The notes under the pieces: model-generated
What the model was told of the DNA's origin: nothing
What the model saw: only the letters and a program-made list of their open reading frames with translations
Databases searched by the model: none
Position numbers and translations under genes: made by a program
In this document: positions 1-10,745 of the stretch, piece after piece
Layout: every line of letters begins with the position of its first letter
How positions within the stretch are numbered: position 1 is the stretch's first letter
Origin: Persicaria tinctoria
Lineage: Eukaryota; Streptophyta; Magnoliopsida; Caryophyllales; Polygonaceae
Assembly (NCBI GenBank): GCA_037127255.1
Contig: JBANSL010000004.1
Location: 76,689,127-76,753,126, forward strand
Reading direction: 5' to 3'
Length of the DNA stretch: 64,000 nucleotides

Positions 1-315
1 ATTTGCAAGAGGAAAACCACTCTAGGCAACTACCAAGAGGACTATTATGCAGGATAATCTCCCACGTTTTGTGACTCTGATTGATTAATAAACTTCCATC
101 ATTACAAATGACCCTAACTAGGACTTAAATAGGTTATTGCATAAACTACCCACTAACTCCACTAACTACTACTGCACTACAATTTAAGGAAACTAACTTT
201 GACTCTTTCCTTTCCAGATAACTACCTTAAAAAATAGAAGAATAAACACTGGAATTAAATACTGAAATAATACAAATTAAACTAAGCTAATTGCTGATTT
301 TAGGCCTAACATAAG
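1..315. other. AT-rich stretch, no gene seen
   Basis: No convincing coding sequence or repeat. It lies downstream of the last visible exon of the minus-strand gene next to it, so it may be 3' UTR, intron or intergenic DNA of that gene. Confidence 0.4.
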
Positions 316-1228
316 TCATCCACAACTTCTCTTTGGCTGGGATATAATGTGCGTTAAACCTGGCAATTCAGTAGATTTTGTCACATTCTTCTCCCTCGTC
401 ACAACAGCTTCAACTTTTGACTCTTCAGCAACACTGCCATCTCCAAGAGCCTTCTTTTTCCCATTACCCTGCCGAACTGTTGCAGTCAGTGAAACAACTT
501 GCTTCTTCAGCTTACCTTGTGAGATCGTTTCTGTATAAACTGCGTTCGTTTCTAGTGACATTTCTGTTTCTCTGTCTTCCCCCAGGGATTTTTCACCTGC
601 CAACACTTGCACATCATAGTTGATTGGTGAAATGTTATGTCCAACAGTTAAACAACATAAACCTAAAAATCATACCATAATTTTCGCCAGCTAAAAGGGA
701 TTTCAAACTTGATATAAGCTCGTGCTTACGACCTTTTGTGGGTGCTCCGAATTTCCTGAAATGTACCAGGCCAAACATAATAAAATCACTCAGGCATATC
801 CATTGCTCATTTTATATTTCATTTACAACCAACCAACACAAGAAGGCATTCTACAAATGTACCCACAAAATTACCTCAGTGCTGTCTTGAGTTCATCGAC
901 TTTCATGTCTTCAGGCTTTCTAGGATCATTCTTAATGCTCACAACATCCACTTTAGTTTCCATGCTATTTATCTAAAAAATTAAAAAACTCATTGCATCA
1001 AATAACAATCACACGTGGGAACAAATGAACAACAGGAAGATGATCAACTGACTATGAAAGCCTCTTCCAGATTGCAGGTTTGCTTCAACAACAAGACGAA
1101 GTTTTTCACTCACCTTAGTTGATACCATTGCTCGTGCTGTAACAGGATTAATCAACGTTTTCCCTGTCTCAAGTGCCTGCGAACCGAAGAAGGCCCCAAG
1201 TTTCAAGTTTCGTGGTGCTCCGGTGAAA
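316..1228 (-). CDS. SAP-motif protein gene, four exons visible (partial)
   Basis: Four exons read on the minus strand: 1114-1228, 875-972, 676-755 and about 316-605 (or 316-596, since two AG acceptors fit). Donors are strong (AG|GTGAGT after 1114, G|GTATG after 676) and phases agree across all three junctions, which is the main evidence that this is a real gene. The joined protein contains a SAP-like helix-turn-helix: MKVDELKTALRKFGAPTKG followed by RKHELISSLKSLL. SAP motifs usually bind DNA or RNA in the nucleus or organelles. The C-terminal part is charged and low in complexity (Lys, Glu, Thr) and ends at a stop near 316. Plant ARP-type AP endonucleases carry an N-terminal SAP region, so this could be such a gene with its catalytic exons left of the window, or a shorter SAP protein. 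The first exon is not settled. Confidence 0.5.
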
Positions 1229-1911
1229 CTGTAAAAGCAATTGCCAAACCAATTCAGGATCAATATGACACCGACTCACATTGAAATTGACCACTGAACA
1301 CTTCAATTGCAGCTAATGCTCAGATGAAAATCAAAACCACCAGCACAAACGATTGAAAAAAAGAAGTTTCCAGTTTTTCGAACGGCGCATTACGCATAGC
1401 CGACATTTGAATCAACAGAAAGGAACAAAATTGAAGAACATGAATAACCTCCTAAGATTACGCAAACAACGAAACCCTAATTGCATGATTGGATTGTTTT
1501 CGAGTCTCCTGTTATGAGAAGAGTATCAAATGGTTCTCCAACCAAGCGAAAGCCGGGAAGAGAATGAGAACGGCAGCAGTAGAGAAAGAGAGAGATATAA
1601 GGGGATTTGAAGAGGAACCGTACATGGAGGAAGAGAGGTTGGCGGCGGTTATCAGCATCAAGGCCGCAACTGCTTCACTCCTCAACCGCCATTTTTGTTC
1701 CTTTAAACTTCGCAGAACAAACCCAAGTTACACTCTCAAAGTCCGGTCCCGATCCGGTAGAGTTAACCCCTCCCCTTTCCAATTGAAAAAAAAAACCTAG
1801 AGGGAAACTGGGAATCAGTGTTTCCTAGACGGTATTTGTTCAAAATTTTGAATTACATTTACACTAGTCATGTGTCAGTCAAGATTCAACCAATCGAATT
1901 GTCTTGAATGC
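1229..1911 (-). other. Probable first exon and 5' region of the SAP-motif gene
   Basis: The exon starting at 1228 needs an upstream exon ending with two bases of a codon. On the minus strand between about 1500 and 1690 there is an open stretch with several ATG codons, Ser- and Ala-rich as in organelle transit peptides, and a possible donor TG|GTTGG with the right phase. I could not choose one start. No other gene is visible here. The poly(T) at 1912-1928 marks the tail of the neighbouring LINE. Confidence 0.25.
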
Positions 1912-1983
1912 TTTTTTTTTTTTTTTTTATTAGGAAAGAATTCGGGTGAGCGGCAAATGTGTGCAATCTTATTCGCCACTCTA

Positions 1984-3084
1984 TTACCCATGCGTTACCC
2001 ATGCGTGGATATGAAAGAAGGATACTTCTTTCAAAGTCGATAAAAGCTTTTTAACATCTGACATTATCAGTTCGATCTCCCAAGGACATTTCGTTGTTTG
2101 AAGTAAGTAGTTAATGATTATACTAGAATCGCCTTCAATATATAGCTTGTCAATTCTGAGTTGGATAGCATTTTGGATTCCCAATTTTAGAGCGAGAGCT
2201 TCTGCGTTTATGGGATTTTGCTTTCCCAGCTTATTGTAGCATATACAAATTGGCCTGCCCTCCCAATCCCTGATAATGGCACCAGCCGAGCTAATAGAGT
2301 TTGTTAGCGTGGATCCGTCGAAATTTAGTTTGAAGGTGCCCATCGGTGATTTACGCCATTTAATCCTTACGGCCTTTTTTTTGTCCTTCGGGTGGTTAGA
2401 TCTTTGAGTATGTGATGGGGTAACCTCATCTAGACACTCATCTATTAGAGATGTTTTTCTCCAGTTTTCCCTATGGGTTTTAACAATGCGGACTAGAGTG
2501 TCTTTAACGGGGAAGGGCACTTGTCGAAACACAAATTGATTCCGAGAATACCACACTGGCCACCAAACGAAAGCAAGTTCTGCCTTGGCAGCTGAAGTGA
2601 GGTTGTTCCCAATGACCGAAAAGATAGGTTGTATGTCTCGGGAGAGAGTAATCATATTGGATATTGTCGTCTTTGTGGTAGGAGGGAAACTGAGTAACGA
2701 ATGCACATAGCCGCATTCAAACAACAAGTGTACCTCATCTTCGGCCGCGCAGTTGCATAAACTGCAGGTGGGAGGCACAGGAGTCCCTCGAGCCGCTAAC
2801 CTGGAAGCAGTTGGAAGACCATTCTGGCATACTTTCCAAAGAAAGTTTTTGATCTTCGGTGGGATGTCCAGTTTCCATATCCATGCATTATCGTCTGAGC
2901 GCAACGATGATTGGGATGCAATTAGTTTATACGCACTAGACGTGGTAAACCAACCCGCCCTATCCGGCCACCAGTACAACCGAACCTCAAAAGCGGATAT
3001 AGGAAGAGGAATGTCCATAATTTCTTGCACTATGCTATCCGGTAGGACAGTGACTAGTTTTTCCTTCCACCATCTCCCACCCAT
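1984..3084 (-). pseudogene. LINE reverse transcriptase zinc-binding and RNase H region
   Basis: An open stretch of 366 codons. The first half has the pattern of the zinc-binding domain found after plant LINE reverse transcriptases: SAYKLI, then PPKIKNFLWKVCQNGLPT, then CSLCNCAAEDEVHLLFEC, with Cys and His spaced as in that family. The second half is an RNase H domain: LNFDGS with the first Asp, Glu in INAEALALKLG, and Asp in YIEGDSSIII. It is one frame away from the reverse transcriptase part, so a frameshift lies between about 3085 and 3258 and the protein is not translated as one piece. Confidence 0.85.
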
Positions 3085-3258
3085 GATATAATCACTAACA
3101 GTGTCATCAATATTTCCAATCTGCGGGCAGTCATCCTTAGCCTGTAGAGAGGAGGTAGATATCCAGTTATCCTTCCAAAAGTTGATGGACTTCCCATTTC
3201 CTACTGACCAGATAAGACCTATTTTGAACTTAGCAATAAGGGTGGTGAGCTTGGCCCA

Positions 3259-4690
3259 TTACGAGGATGAGGCCCCATTTCTCTTGTATTCTAGGATGTT
3301 AGCAGAGCGTAGGTACTTGTACTGCATTAATTTGACCCATACATTGTCTGGTTTGGCCATAATTTTCCACAATAGTTTCATCTGAAGAGCTTCATTCATC
3401 TCTTTAGATTTCCTGATCCCTAATCCTCCACACTTTTTTGGTCTACATATTCTATCCCAACTGATAAGAGGCGAGTGTTGAAGATCTTTATTCCAGAAGA
3501 ATTGTCTATTGATCTGATCAAGTTCCTTGTGAATAGAGGCAGGTAGCATGAAATTCTGTATTGTATACAGAGGTTTAGCAGATAGATTGGTATTGATTAG
3601 GACTGCTCGGCCCTGTTGTGATAATGCATCAGCACGCCATTTGCTTAGTTGTTCTTTGGACTTGCAAATAATTTCCTCAAATGTTTGTTTGTTTACTCTA
3701 CCATTAATAATTGGACAACCAAGGTATTTCTCCAAGGAGTTTTCATTTGTAATTTCCAAACAATTTCTAAGTTCCAAGATTCGTGAGCTAGGTATGCCCT
3801 TAGTAGCCTGGAAGCTTGATTTGTGATAATTGACTTTTTGTCCCGAGACCCTGCAATAAGAGTCTATTATGTTTTTTGTTTTCTGTCCTGCTTCAATACT
3901 ACCTTTAGTGAAAATGATAATGTCATCTGCAAACGAGAGAAAGGGAATCCTAGGGCCGTCTCTACCAAATGTAAACCCGATTGGACTTTTGTCCAGCCTT
4001 GTTTCCGAAGAGAGCTTCCTAGCTAAGATTTCGGCTCCCAGTATGAAAAGAAAGGGAGATAAAGGATCCCCCTGACGAAGTCCGCGAGAGGGGAGGAACA
4101 ACTTTGTAGGCCCATTATTAACCAGGACAGTGAACGAGACGGTCGTAACACACTCCATGATCCAAGAGATGAACGTTTGGTGGAATCCAAAATTTTCTAA
4201 GATCTTTCGCGTGAAGTTCCAGTCAACCCTGTCATAAGCGTTTTCCATATCTAATTTTATTGCAAGCCACCCTTCACGCCCAGTTCGCAGCCGGAAGGAG
4301 TGGGAGATTTCGTGTGCAATTAGCACATTATCTTGAATGACTTTGTCTGACACAAAGCCCCCCTGTAATGGATGGATTAATTTTCCGATAATCTTTTTGA
4401 GTCTTTCTGTCAGAATCTTAGATATGATTTTATATAAATTCGAACATAAACTGATTGGACGGTAGTGGCTGGTAATGGTTGGATTGTCTCTTTTAGGCAG
4501 AAGAGATAAAAAAAAGTGTGATTGATTTGTTTAAGAATCTTCCCATAATGGAAAAAGCCCTTGATAGCTTTAATGACAGATACCCCCACAATATCCCAAT
4601 ATTTTTTTATAAAATTCAGCAGTAAAACCATCAGGACCCGGGGATTTATTCCTTCCCAAACTGAAGACAACAGATTTTATTTTTTGATTA
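3259..4690 (-). pseudogene. LINE reverse transcriptase region
   Basis: Reverse transcriptase of an L1-type plant LINE. From N to C, motifs include NKSPGPDGF (near 4640), DMENAYDRVDW, SRGLRQGDPLSPFLF and the catalytic FADD in LSFADDIIIF, all ordered as in the family. The enzyme would prime cDNA synthesis from nicked chromosomal DNA. The reading frame shifts near 4600, inside the segment following FTAEFYKK, and again before the zinc-binding part. The longest open piece is 364 codons (3259-4353). The element is therefore inactive, although the catalytic FADD is intact. Confidence 0.9.
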
Positions 4691-4696
4691 GACGGG

Positions 4697-6469
4697 TGAT
4701 AAGGCGTATTCCAATAGGCATTATAGGTTAGTTTAGGAGCATTTTCATTGTCATATATTCATGTTTTAGTGTTAATTAGATTAGCGCCCGTTTTGTGGAA
4801 AAGTTCGGAATCTACGCTATTTCGATGGTTTTATGTAGATTCGTAGATTTGAGGCAAAGAACACGAGGAACGGAGCTAAGTAAGGCTAAGGCGAGACTTT
4901 GGAGAGCTTAGGGAAGAAGTCCCAAAGATAATGGAACAACCTAAGGAGCAACGGAGCACGAAATCGAGGTCTAAGAGCGAAAACGAGGGCGAGTCGCGAA
5001 AGCTGTCCGCTCGGCGAGCTGAACTTGTAACCCACTTTCCGGAGGCCTCGGATGTCCGATCGACGCATATGAGCATGCGTTGGAAAGCTCTTTCGAAGAT
5101 CTACGTGATGATGTTCTGTTGGATTTTCGCTGCCAGCGAATGCCTTTCCGCTGCAGCGAATCAAGTCAGCAACAACATGTGCGAAAAGGTGGCCAACGAA
5201 TGGCATCTCGCTGCCAGCGACTGGAGTTAGCGGGAGCATGTCCAGGAGCAGCATGACTCGCTGCCAGCGAAAGGAAATTCGCTGCCAGCGAATGGAGTCG
5301 CTGCCAGCAGATGGCCGGACTCGCTCCAGCGAATGGAGTCGCTGCCAGCGGATGGCCGGACTCGCTCCAGCGAGTTGGAGCTCTCGCGGCAGCGGAAGGA
5401 GTGACCCGCGGAAGCAAAAACGACGGAATCGAAGAAGCTTGAAAATATTCTAAGGCATGGACATTCGCTGCCAGCGAGTGTGGTAGCGAAAATCCAACAG
5501 GAGCTTGATTGAGGTCATTCGCTGCCAGCGGAAATTTTCGCTGCCAGCGGAATCCGACGCTGAGTTAAATTAGGAAAGTTCTATCTTTTATCTAGTTTGT
5601 TTAGGAAGCTTTCATCTTTTATCTATCTTTTACCTTATTTATGGAAGACATTAGGCTTATAAATAGGATGGTCTAGGGTTAGTTTTCTAATTAATTCCAA
5701 GTAGAGAAATCACCTTTGAAGAGAAGAAAGTTTAGGTAAGCCATGTTTGGCTAATTTTCTAGTTTCCGCCTACACTTTCGAGACTTGGTTGATGGTTTGT
5801 GAGTTTCTAATATAAGTTATTTTTCCTCTTTAATTCTTTCAACTTCTTTGTGTGATATTGATTATGTTATTGATGTTATCTTGATTAGCTACCTTGATAA
5901 TATTGATTTCATGCTAGGATTTAATACTTTCGTATTTGTGTTATTTCCGTAGTAGCACGCATAAGATTGTGGATTCCGTGTTTGAAGTATGATTATGTAG
6001 GGAGTTGACATATATCTTAAACATTGATTTACCGTGTTTAATTGGTGTTATTTATATGCTCAAGTTCTTGGGACTATTTGCTATCTCTTTGTTAAATCTT
6101 GACCGTGTTAAGGTTGCATTGAGGTGTAAGGGATTAATTGGACTCGTAGGACTTTTAATCTATATAAACCAAGACGGGAGGAATTCGTAGGAAAAGATAA
6201 TAACTTGAAAAGGATTCGATGATCAATAAAACCAACCAAAGTCGAGAACTTGTAGGTGGAAACGCTTTTCTTCCATCATTTATTTGCTTTTGTCAATATT
6301 ATCTTCTTTTATTTTCATTCATAAAAATCGTTTCTTTTTATATTGATAAATACACAATATTTAGAAATACTTGATTCTCTTGAGTTCGACCCCTTACTTG
6401 CATACTATACTAGTTTGTTCGTTTGGGATTTATTTTTGGCGAGGTAAATCAACGACTTTACCTCCGTCA
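4697..6469 (+). repeat. 5' LTR of the gypsy-like element (1773 bp)
   Basis: From position 4795 onward it matches 13557-15251 base for base apart from scattered substitutions and a segment of about 20-26 bp present only in the right copy near 13955. The first 98 bases (4697-4794) have no partner in the right LTR. It contains about nine copies of a short palindrome, CGCTGCCAGCG, between 5135 and 5550. It ends CCGTCA directly before the primer-binding site. Confidence 0.88.
5135..5550. repeat. Cluster of CGCTGCCAGCG palindromes
   Basis: The 11-base unit is CGCTG, one base, then CAGCG: a perfect inverted repeat. Exact or one-base variants recur about nine times here, usually as TTCGCTGCCAGCGAA or with GGAGT between them. 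The same motif reappears in the 3' LTR (about 13890-14340) and in the interior near 7605-7705, where the variant CGCTGACAGCG also occurs. Confidence 0.8.
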
Positions 6470-6472
6470 AAT

Positions 6473-6490
6473 TGGCGCCGTTTCCGGGGA
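6473..6490 (+). other. Primer-binding site, tRNA-Asp type
   Basis: TGGCGCCGTTTCCGGGGA follows the 5' LTR after three bases. It matches the complement of the plant tRNA-Asp 3' end with one mismatch, as known for Athila and Tat relatives. This places the element near Ty3/gypsy despite the missing pol gene. Confidence 0.75.
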
Positions 6491-6577
6491 ATCAAGTTTA
6501 TTTCTTTGTTTTGTGTATTTATTCCCGTCGTGGACCTATCTTATAGTTCACGACACCCTAGTTACTAATATTTCAAG

Positions 6578-7288
6578 ATGTTGGAGTTATGGCAATACCA
6601 AGGAGAATACTTTCACCATTACCTCGCAAGAGTGCAAGATTTAGTGGACGTCCGTGCTTCACGGGGTATCCAAGATGATTTGAAAGAACAAGTACTTTGC
6701 GTTCAAGATGGCATGCTTTCCGAGATACGAGAATTCGCCAAATCTTTGAAAAAGGGAGGCTTTTACGATTTGGATTGGTCGGAATTGTGGGATCTTTTCC
6801 TTTGCGTGGGTGACATGGCGAAGGTGGAAGAAGACTACATGTTGGCATCCACACCCTTACCTTTCAAACCAATGGCGGGCGAGATACATGAGGACGCAAG
6901 CATCAATGGTTCAATCAAAGATGGAGAAGGGAGCCCGATGTCCTTTGACATGGAGTCTCATGAGTGCACGCATGAGGAACCATGTATTTTGGCACCTACT
7001 CCACCAATAGAAATCATCCCCAACTCATCCATTAAAGAACCAAGTCTAGAGCCGATTTCTGTGGCTCTCGAGCAAGGTAATGATATTTCTTACACTTTTG
7101 TGGATTTTGGTGAATATGTAGATCCTTGGGAGCATTACTTCAACAAGCCACCATCGGAACTGTGTTGGTGGTACTACATACCCTCGGCGAGAAGTCACAC
7201 TCGAGCATATGAAGAGTTGGAGACCTTCTTCAACATCACATCATTTGAATTCGGCTTCTTCATATGTGGTGTTTGCCTACGTACCTAG
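6578..7288 (+). CDS. Gag-like protein of the non-autonomous LTR element
   Basis: An uninterrupted 236-codon frame with an ATG 105 bases after the primer-binding site, the usual place for gag. The N-terminal third (EYFHHYLARVQDLVDVRASR and following residues) resembles the helical core of plant gag proteins. The rest is acidic, rich in Glu, Pro and Ser, and ends in an aromatic stretch (ELCWWYYIPSARSH). No zinc knuckle, protease or polymerase motif is visible. I do not recognise a named family, and the gag role is inferred from position. The frame is intact, unlike most ORFs in neighbouring elements, which suggests recent activity or selection on the family. Confidence 0.55.
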   Translation: MLELWQYQGEYFHHYLARVQDLVDVRASRGIQDDLKEQVLCVQDGMLSEIREFAKSLKKGGFYDLDWSELWDLFLCVGDMAKVEEDYMLASTPLPFKPMAGEIHEDASINGSIKDGEGSPMSFDMESHECTHEEPCILAPTPPIEIIPNSSIKEPSLEPISVALEQGNDISYTFVDFGEYVDPWEHYFNKPPSELCWWYYIPSARSHTRAYEELETFFNITSFEFGFFICGVCLRT

Positions 7289-9237
7289 ATGGTGTGCACC
7301 GGAGTTTGATTTGCTAAAGAGGGCATTGGCGATGTCCGAGTGAGTCTTGAACACATGGACCAATAAACCGTCGAGTCTATGACGATAAACAAGGACGCTT
7401 TTCGGGAGGCAACCCGAGGTAAGTTTTCCTAAATTAGTTATTTCAATTCCTAGTTATTTAATTAGTTTTGTTGTTTAATAAATTGGAAATTTCCTAATTA
7501 TTCTATATGATAGATAGATGCTTTTGGATATTTTGAGATAACCATGCAGGAAAAAAAGAGAGAAAAGAAAACGATCGGAGAATAGAGATTCTGGGCTCAA
7601 TTCGCTGCCAGCGAATCATGCTTCGCTGCCAGCGAGTCCAGCAGCCCAGATGACATAAGAGCTGATTTCATTCGCTGACAGCGAACCAAAACTCGCTGAC
7701 AGCGAATCCAGCAGCTCTTGCCCAATCTTCGCCCGTTATTGTCGCAGCCTATCTTAATCATTCTTCGTCACCTTTGCCCCCAAAACTTTTCCCAAAATGT
7801 GAGATATTCTTTACCCTCTTTCTCTCATATTTTTTTTATGATTTGTTGTCTTTGACTTTCATTGAGGACAATGAAGAGTTTAAGTGTGGGGGAGGGTTAA
7901 ATTTATAGATTCATGCATCCATTCATATTTATTTTTCCGTTATGCATTCATGTTTATTTTGTTTCGTTATTTTATTGCATTGAAAAATGAAAAAAAAATT
8001 TGGAAAAATTGAGAAAAAAAACCCCAAAAAGATCATGCATTGCATTCATGTGTTATTCAAATACACATCTTGCCTTGGTTTGTCCTCTATTTTATTTTTA
8101 TGAGTTTGACCATATAGTTCCATAATAAGATTGAATTGCCTAGCCTTGTCACATACTTGAGATGATTTTTATGGGAGCATGACTTGTTAGTTCAATTGAG
8201 CAAGTATGATTCTTAGTTTTTGGGCATTATTGAAATCCAAAAAAATTTGTCCTAGTGAGAAATTTTAGCCTTATAAGGATTTTCATCTTATTTATTCCCT
8301 TTGTTTTCTTGTGTGACATTATACTCTCATTATGCACTTACCTCTTGAGATTGACATTGTTATCTATATTTGAGGCCGAATTTATATGTTTATTACTTAT
8401 GAGTTTCAAATGATAGAGACATGATTTTCATAGCCATATTATTATCCATATCCACCCTACATATGTATCCTTTGCTTGTAGCCAAATTTGAGCCTTAGCC
8501 TTTTCTTTGAAGCTCCACAAAATTTATCCCTAGCCGATGATAAGCCTTACCCTATCCGGGAATTGGGATTAGAGTTGGTAAATGATTGATCTAGTTGAAC
8601 GGAAAAGAAATATTGTTAAGAGAGTTATAAGTTTTGGATGATTATGTAATTTTGGTTTTATTTCTCACATTGTGCATTATTGTATTTTTGGCCCTAGAAA
8701 AAAAAAGAGAAAAAAAAGAAGGAAAAAAATGAAAGAAAAAAAAAGTGAAAAAGAAGAAGAAGAAGAAAAAAATAAAGAGCCTTATTATCATTATTATGAA
8801 TGTGAGAGTTAAAAAAAATATGCATGGTTAAGAAAAAGTTGTTTTGTTGAGTGTTTTGAGAATGAAAGTTTGAGTTATTTTGGTTTTGGAAATATTTGGT
8901 TTTTTGTGTTCTACCGGTTGTTCTTAGGGATTCCTTTTTCCCGGATTTTTAGCACCACAAGCCTAAATATTTTCCTACCTTAATTTCTTACCAAGCCCCA
9001 TTACAACCTTGATAAAAGACCTCTTGATGCTTCTTATGAGTGATGACATCCACGGTGGAGAATATGTGATATATGTGTCAATTTCTATGTAGCTTTTTGC
9101 ATTTTGGATTGAGTTGAGAGATACATTGTTAAGCCTAAACACATTAGAGTGAGAGTAAACACATTATCCCGATGAGGTTGGACTAGATGTGCCTTTGACT
9201 TTGAATCGCTCATATACTTGCTAGGATGTTGGCTTTC
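7289..9237 (+). other. Non-coding interior of the gypsy-like element
   Basis: No ORF of note. At about 7396-7415 there is a GGGAGGCAACCC motif often seen downstream of coding in plant gypsy elements. At 7605-7705 lie two CGCTGCCAGCG and two CGCTGACAGCG palindromes. At 7879-7897 is a polypurine-like stretch (TTTAAGTGTGGGGGAGGG). At 8695-8775 is a run of A with scattered G. The remainder is AT-rich and unassigned. Confidence 0.5.
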
Positions 9238-9242
9238 ATGCT

Positions 9243-9821
9243 TGACGAAACACCACAAAATAAATAATAATATTTACGGTATCACGAGTAAATAAGAATA
9301 TATAATAAGGTTCCCCGCTATATAAATAGGACCTTACAAGTATGAAGAATAGGCGAATACAAATTAAGATACCGACTTAAGACGTCCGCGGACGATAAAC
9401 TGCCCGCGGCTCTAACGCATGCGCCATGACACTTGGCATACATGCCCCCCTCCCACATGTCTTATGGCATGTGACATTTGGCAACAAGTAGACTTACATG
9501 AAGGGGGGCTAGCACTATAAATAAGAGGTCGGGGGCTCATTATGAAAGGTCGGAAATTGGGATCCCTAAGGGCTTAGGCCGGATTCCCTAGCTTTGAGCC
9601 CCCTTTCAAGCGGGATTAGTCTCGGCTGGTAAAAACCGACATTGATGGAGCCGAAGGAGGACGGTGGTACGCGGATGGCTTGAGCTCGGATCGGCACAGG
9701 TTTGGGTACGCTGACGGAATCTCGTCACGCGTCTCAGGTAAGCCCGATCGTCTGAGCTCGCCTGCGCCCCACTTGATCCCGGAACCCGCCGACATGGGAT
9801 TCCGAAAATCTGGTTTAATCA
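9243..9821 (+). repeat. 5' LTR of the tandem-repeat element
   Basis: 579 bp, matching 12858-13436. A TATAAATAG-like box lies near 9321 and a second TATAAATAAG near 9518, so either could set the transcription start. It ends TTTAATCA. Confidence 0.93.
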
Positions 9822-9822
9822 C

Positions 9823-9841
9823 TGGCGCCGTCCGTGGGAAC
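9823..9841 (+). other. Primer-binding site
   Basis: TGGCGCCGTCCGTGGGAAC lies one base after the LTR. It has the TGGCGCC core common to plant gypsy elements. I cannot name the matching tRNA with confidence. Confidence 0.65.
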
Positions 9842-10137
9842 CTCTCACGCTAAGAGGTAATTTGTGTTGAAACATTCCGCCTACTTTGATTTCGGGTGGA
9901 TTGATTTCGTCCGTCACCTTGATCAAGTAATCAACTTGCTATATGTTAGTTAGGTTGAAGAATGGATGCATTATTAACTGCTTGCTGCGGAATGTGCACC
10001 ACTGCGGTGATTATGTACGATGAAGATTTTCGCTTAAGTTTATGGTGTGTGAATTATTGTTAAAATGATCATTTTAATGATATGCACCATTACTATTAAA
10101 ATGTTTGAATGCATGTGTGATATTTTGAATTCATGTG

Positions 10138-10294
10138 TGACCGCGTCGGGCATCCGGTCGTAGAGCTGGCCTCCCGGATCGTAGCTTTTATTTAGTCTCC
10201 TTACGCGTGATCTTGCTCCGCGTCGGGCATCCGGTCGTAGAGCTGGCCTCCCGGATCGTAACTTTTATTTAGTCTCCTTACGCGTGATCTTGCT
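10138..10294 (+). repeat. Tandem repeat family A, first block (2 copies)
   Basis: Two copies of a unit of about 77 bp whose core is GCATCCGGTCGTAGAGCTGG followed by CCTCCCGGATCG. ATCCGG and CCGGAT can pair across a short loop. The same family returns at 10746-11815 after a block of family B. Confidence 0.85.
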
Positions 10295-10745
10295 CCGCGT
10301 CAGGCCTTCGATCGAATCTGCATTCTCGGAGATTATATTTTATATTAAGTCCTAGGACGCTGGAGCTTGGCTCCGCGTCAGGCCTCCGATCGAATCTGCA
10401 TTCTCGGAGATTATATTTTATATTAAGTCCTAGGACGATGGAGCTTGGCTCCACGTCAGGCCTCCGATCGAATCTGCATTCTCGGAGATTATATTTTATA
10501 TTAAGTCCTAGGACGCTGGAGCTTGGCTCCGCGTCAGGCCTCCGATCGAATCTGCATTCTCGGAGATTATATTTTATATTAAGTCATAGGACGCTGGAGC
10601 TTGGCTGTGTGTCAGGCCTCCGATCGAATCTGCATTCTCGGAGATGATATTTTATATTAAGTCCTAGGACGCTGGAGCTTGGCTCCACGTCAGGCCTCCG
10701 ATCGATCTGCATTCTCGGAGATTATATTTTATATTAAGTCCTAGG
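10295..10745 (+). repeat. Tandem repeat family B (6 copies)
   Basis: Six copies, about 77 bp apart, with the core CCTCCGATCGAATCTGCATT then CTCGGAG. CTCCGA and TCGGAG form a perfect inverted repeat. Each unit ends with an AT segment and AAGTCCTAGGACG. The 69-codon ORF across the block comes from the repetition and is not a gene. Confidence 0.85.

Larger units (their letters stand above)
1912..4696 (-). mobile_element. LINE (L1-type), 3' half
   Basis: Minus-strand non-LTR retrotransposon. On the plus strand it begins with a T run at 1912-1928, which is the element's poly(A) tail. Reading leftward it carries reverse transcriptase (about 4690-3259), then a zinc-binding region and an RNase H domain (3084-1984). 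The 5' half is at 15252-16547 on the same strand and in the correct order, so one LINE of roughly 4.1 kb was split by a 10.6-kb insertion. ACGGG occurs at both break points (4692-4696 and 15252-15256). I did not find a convincing LINE target-site duplication. Confidence 0.9.

Noticed and set aside
4697..4794. Separate small insertion left of the 5' LTR
   Set aside because: TGATAAGG start plus ACGGG duplication fit the LTR's own beginning; a deletion in the 3' LTR explains the mismatch better.
7879..7898. Polypurine tract marking the 3' end of an LTR element at 7.9 kb
   Set aside because: No LTR follows; the LTR of this element is at 13557-15251. Possibly an internal second tract.
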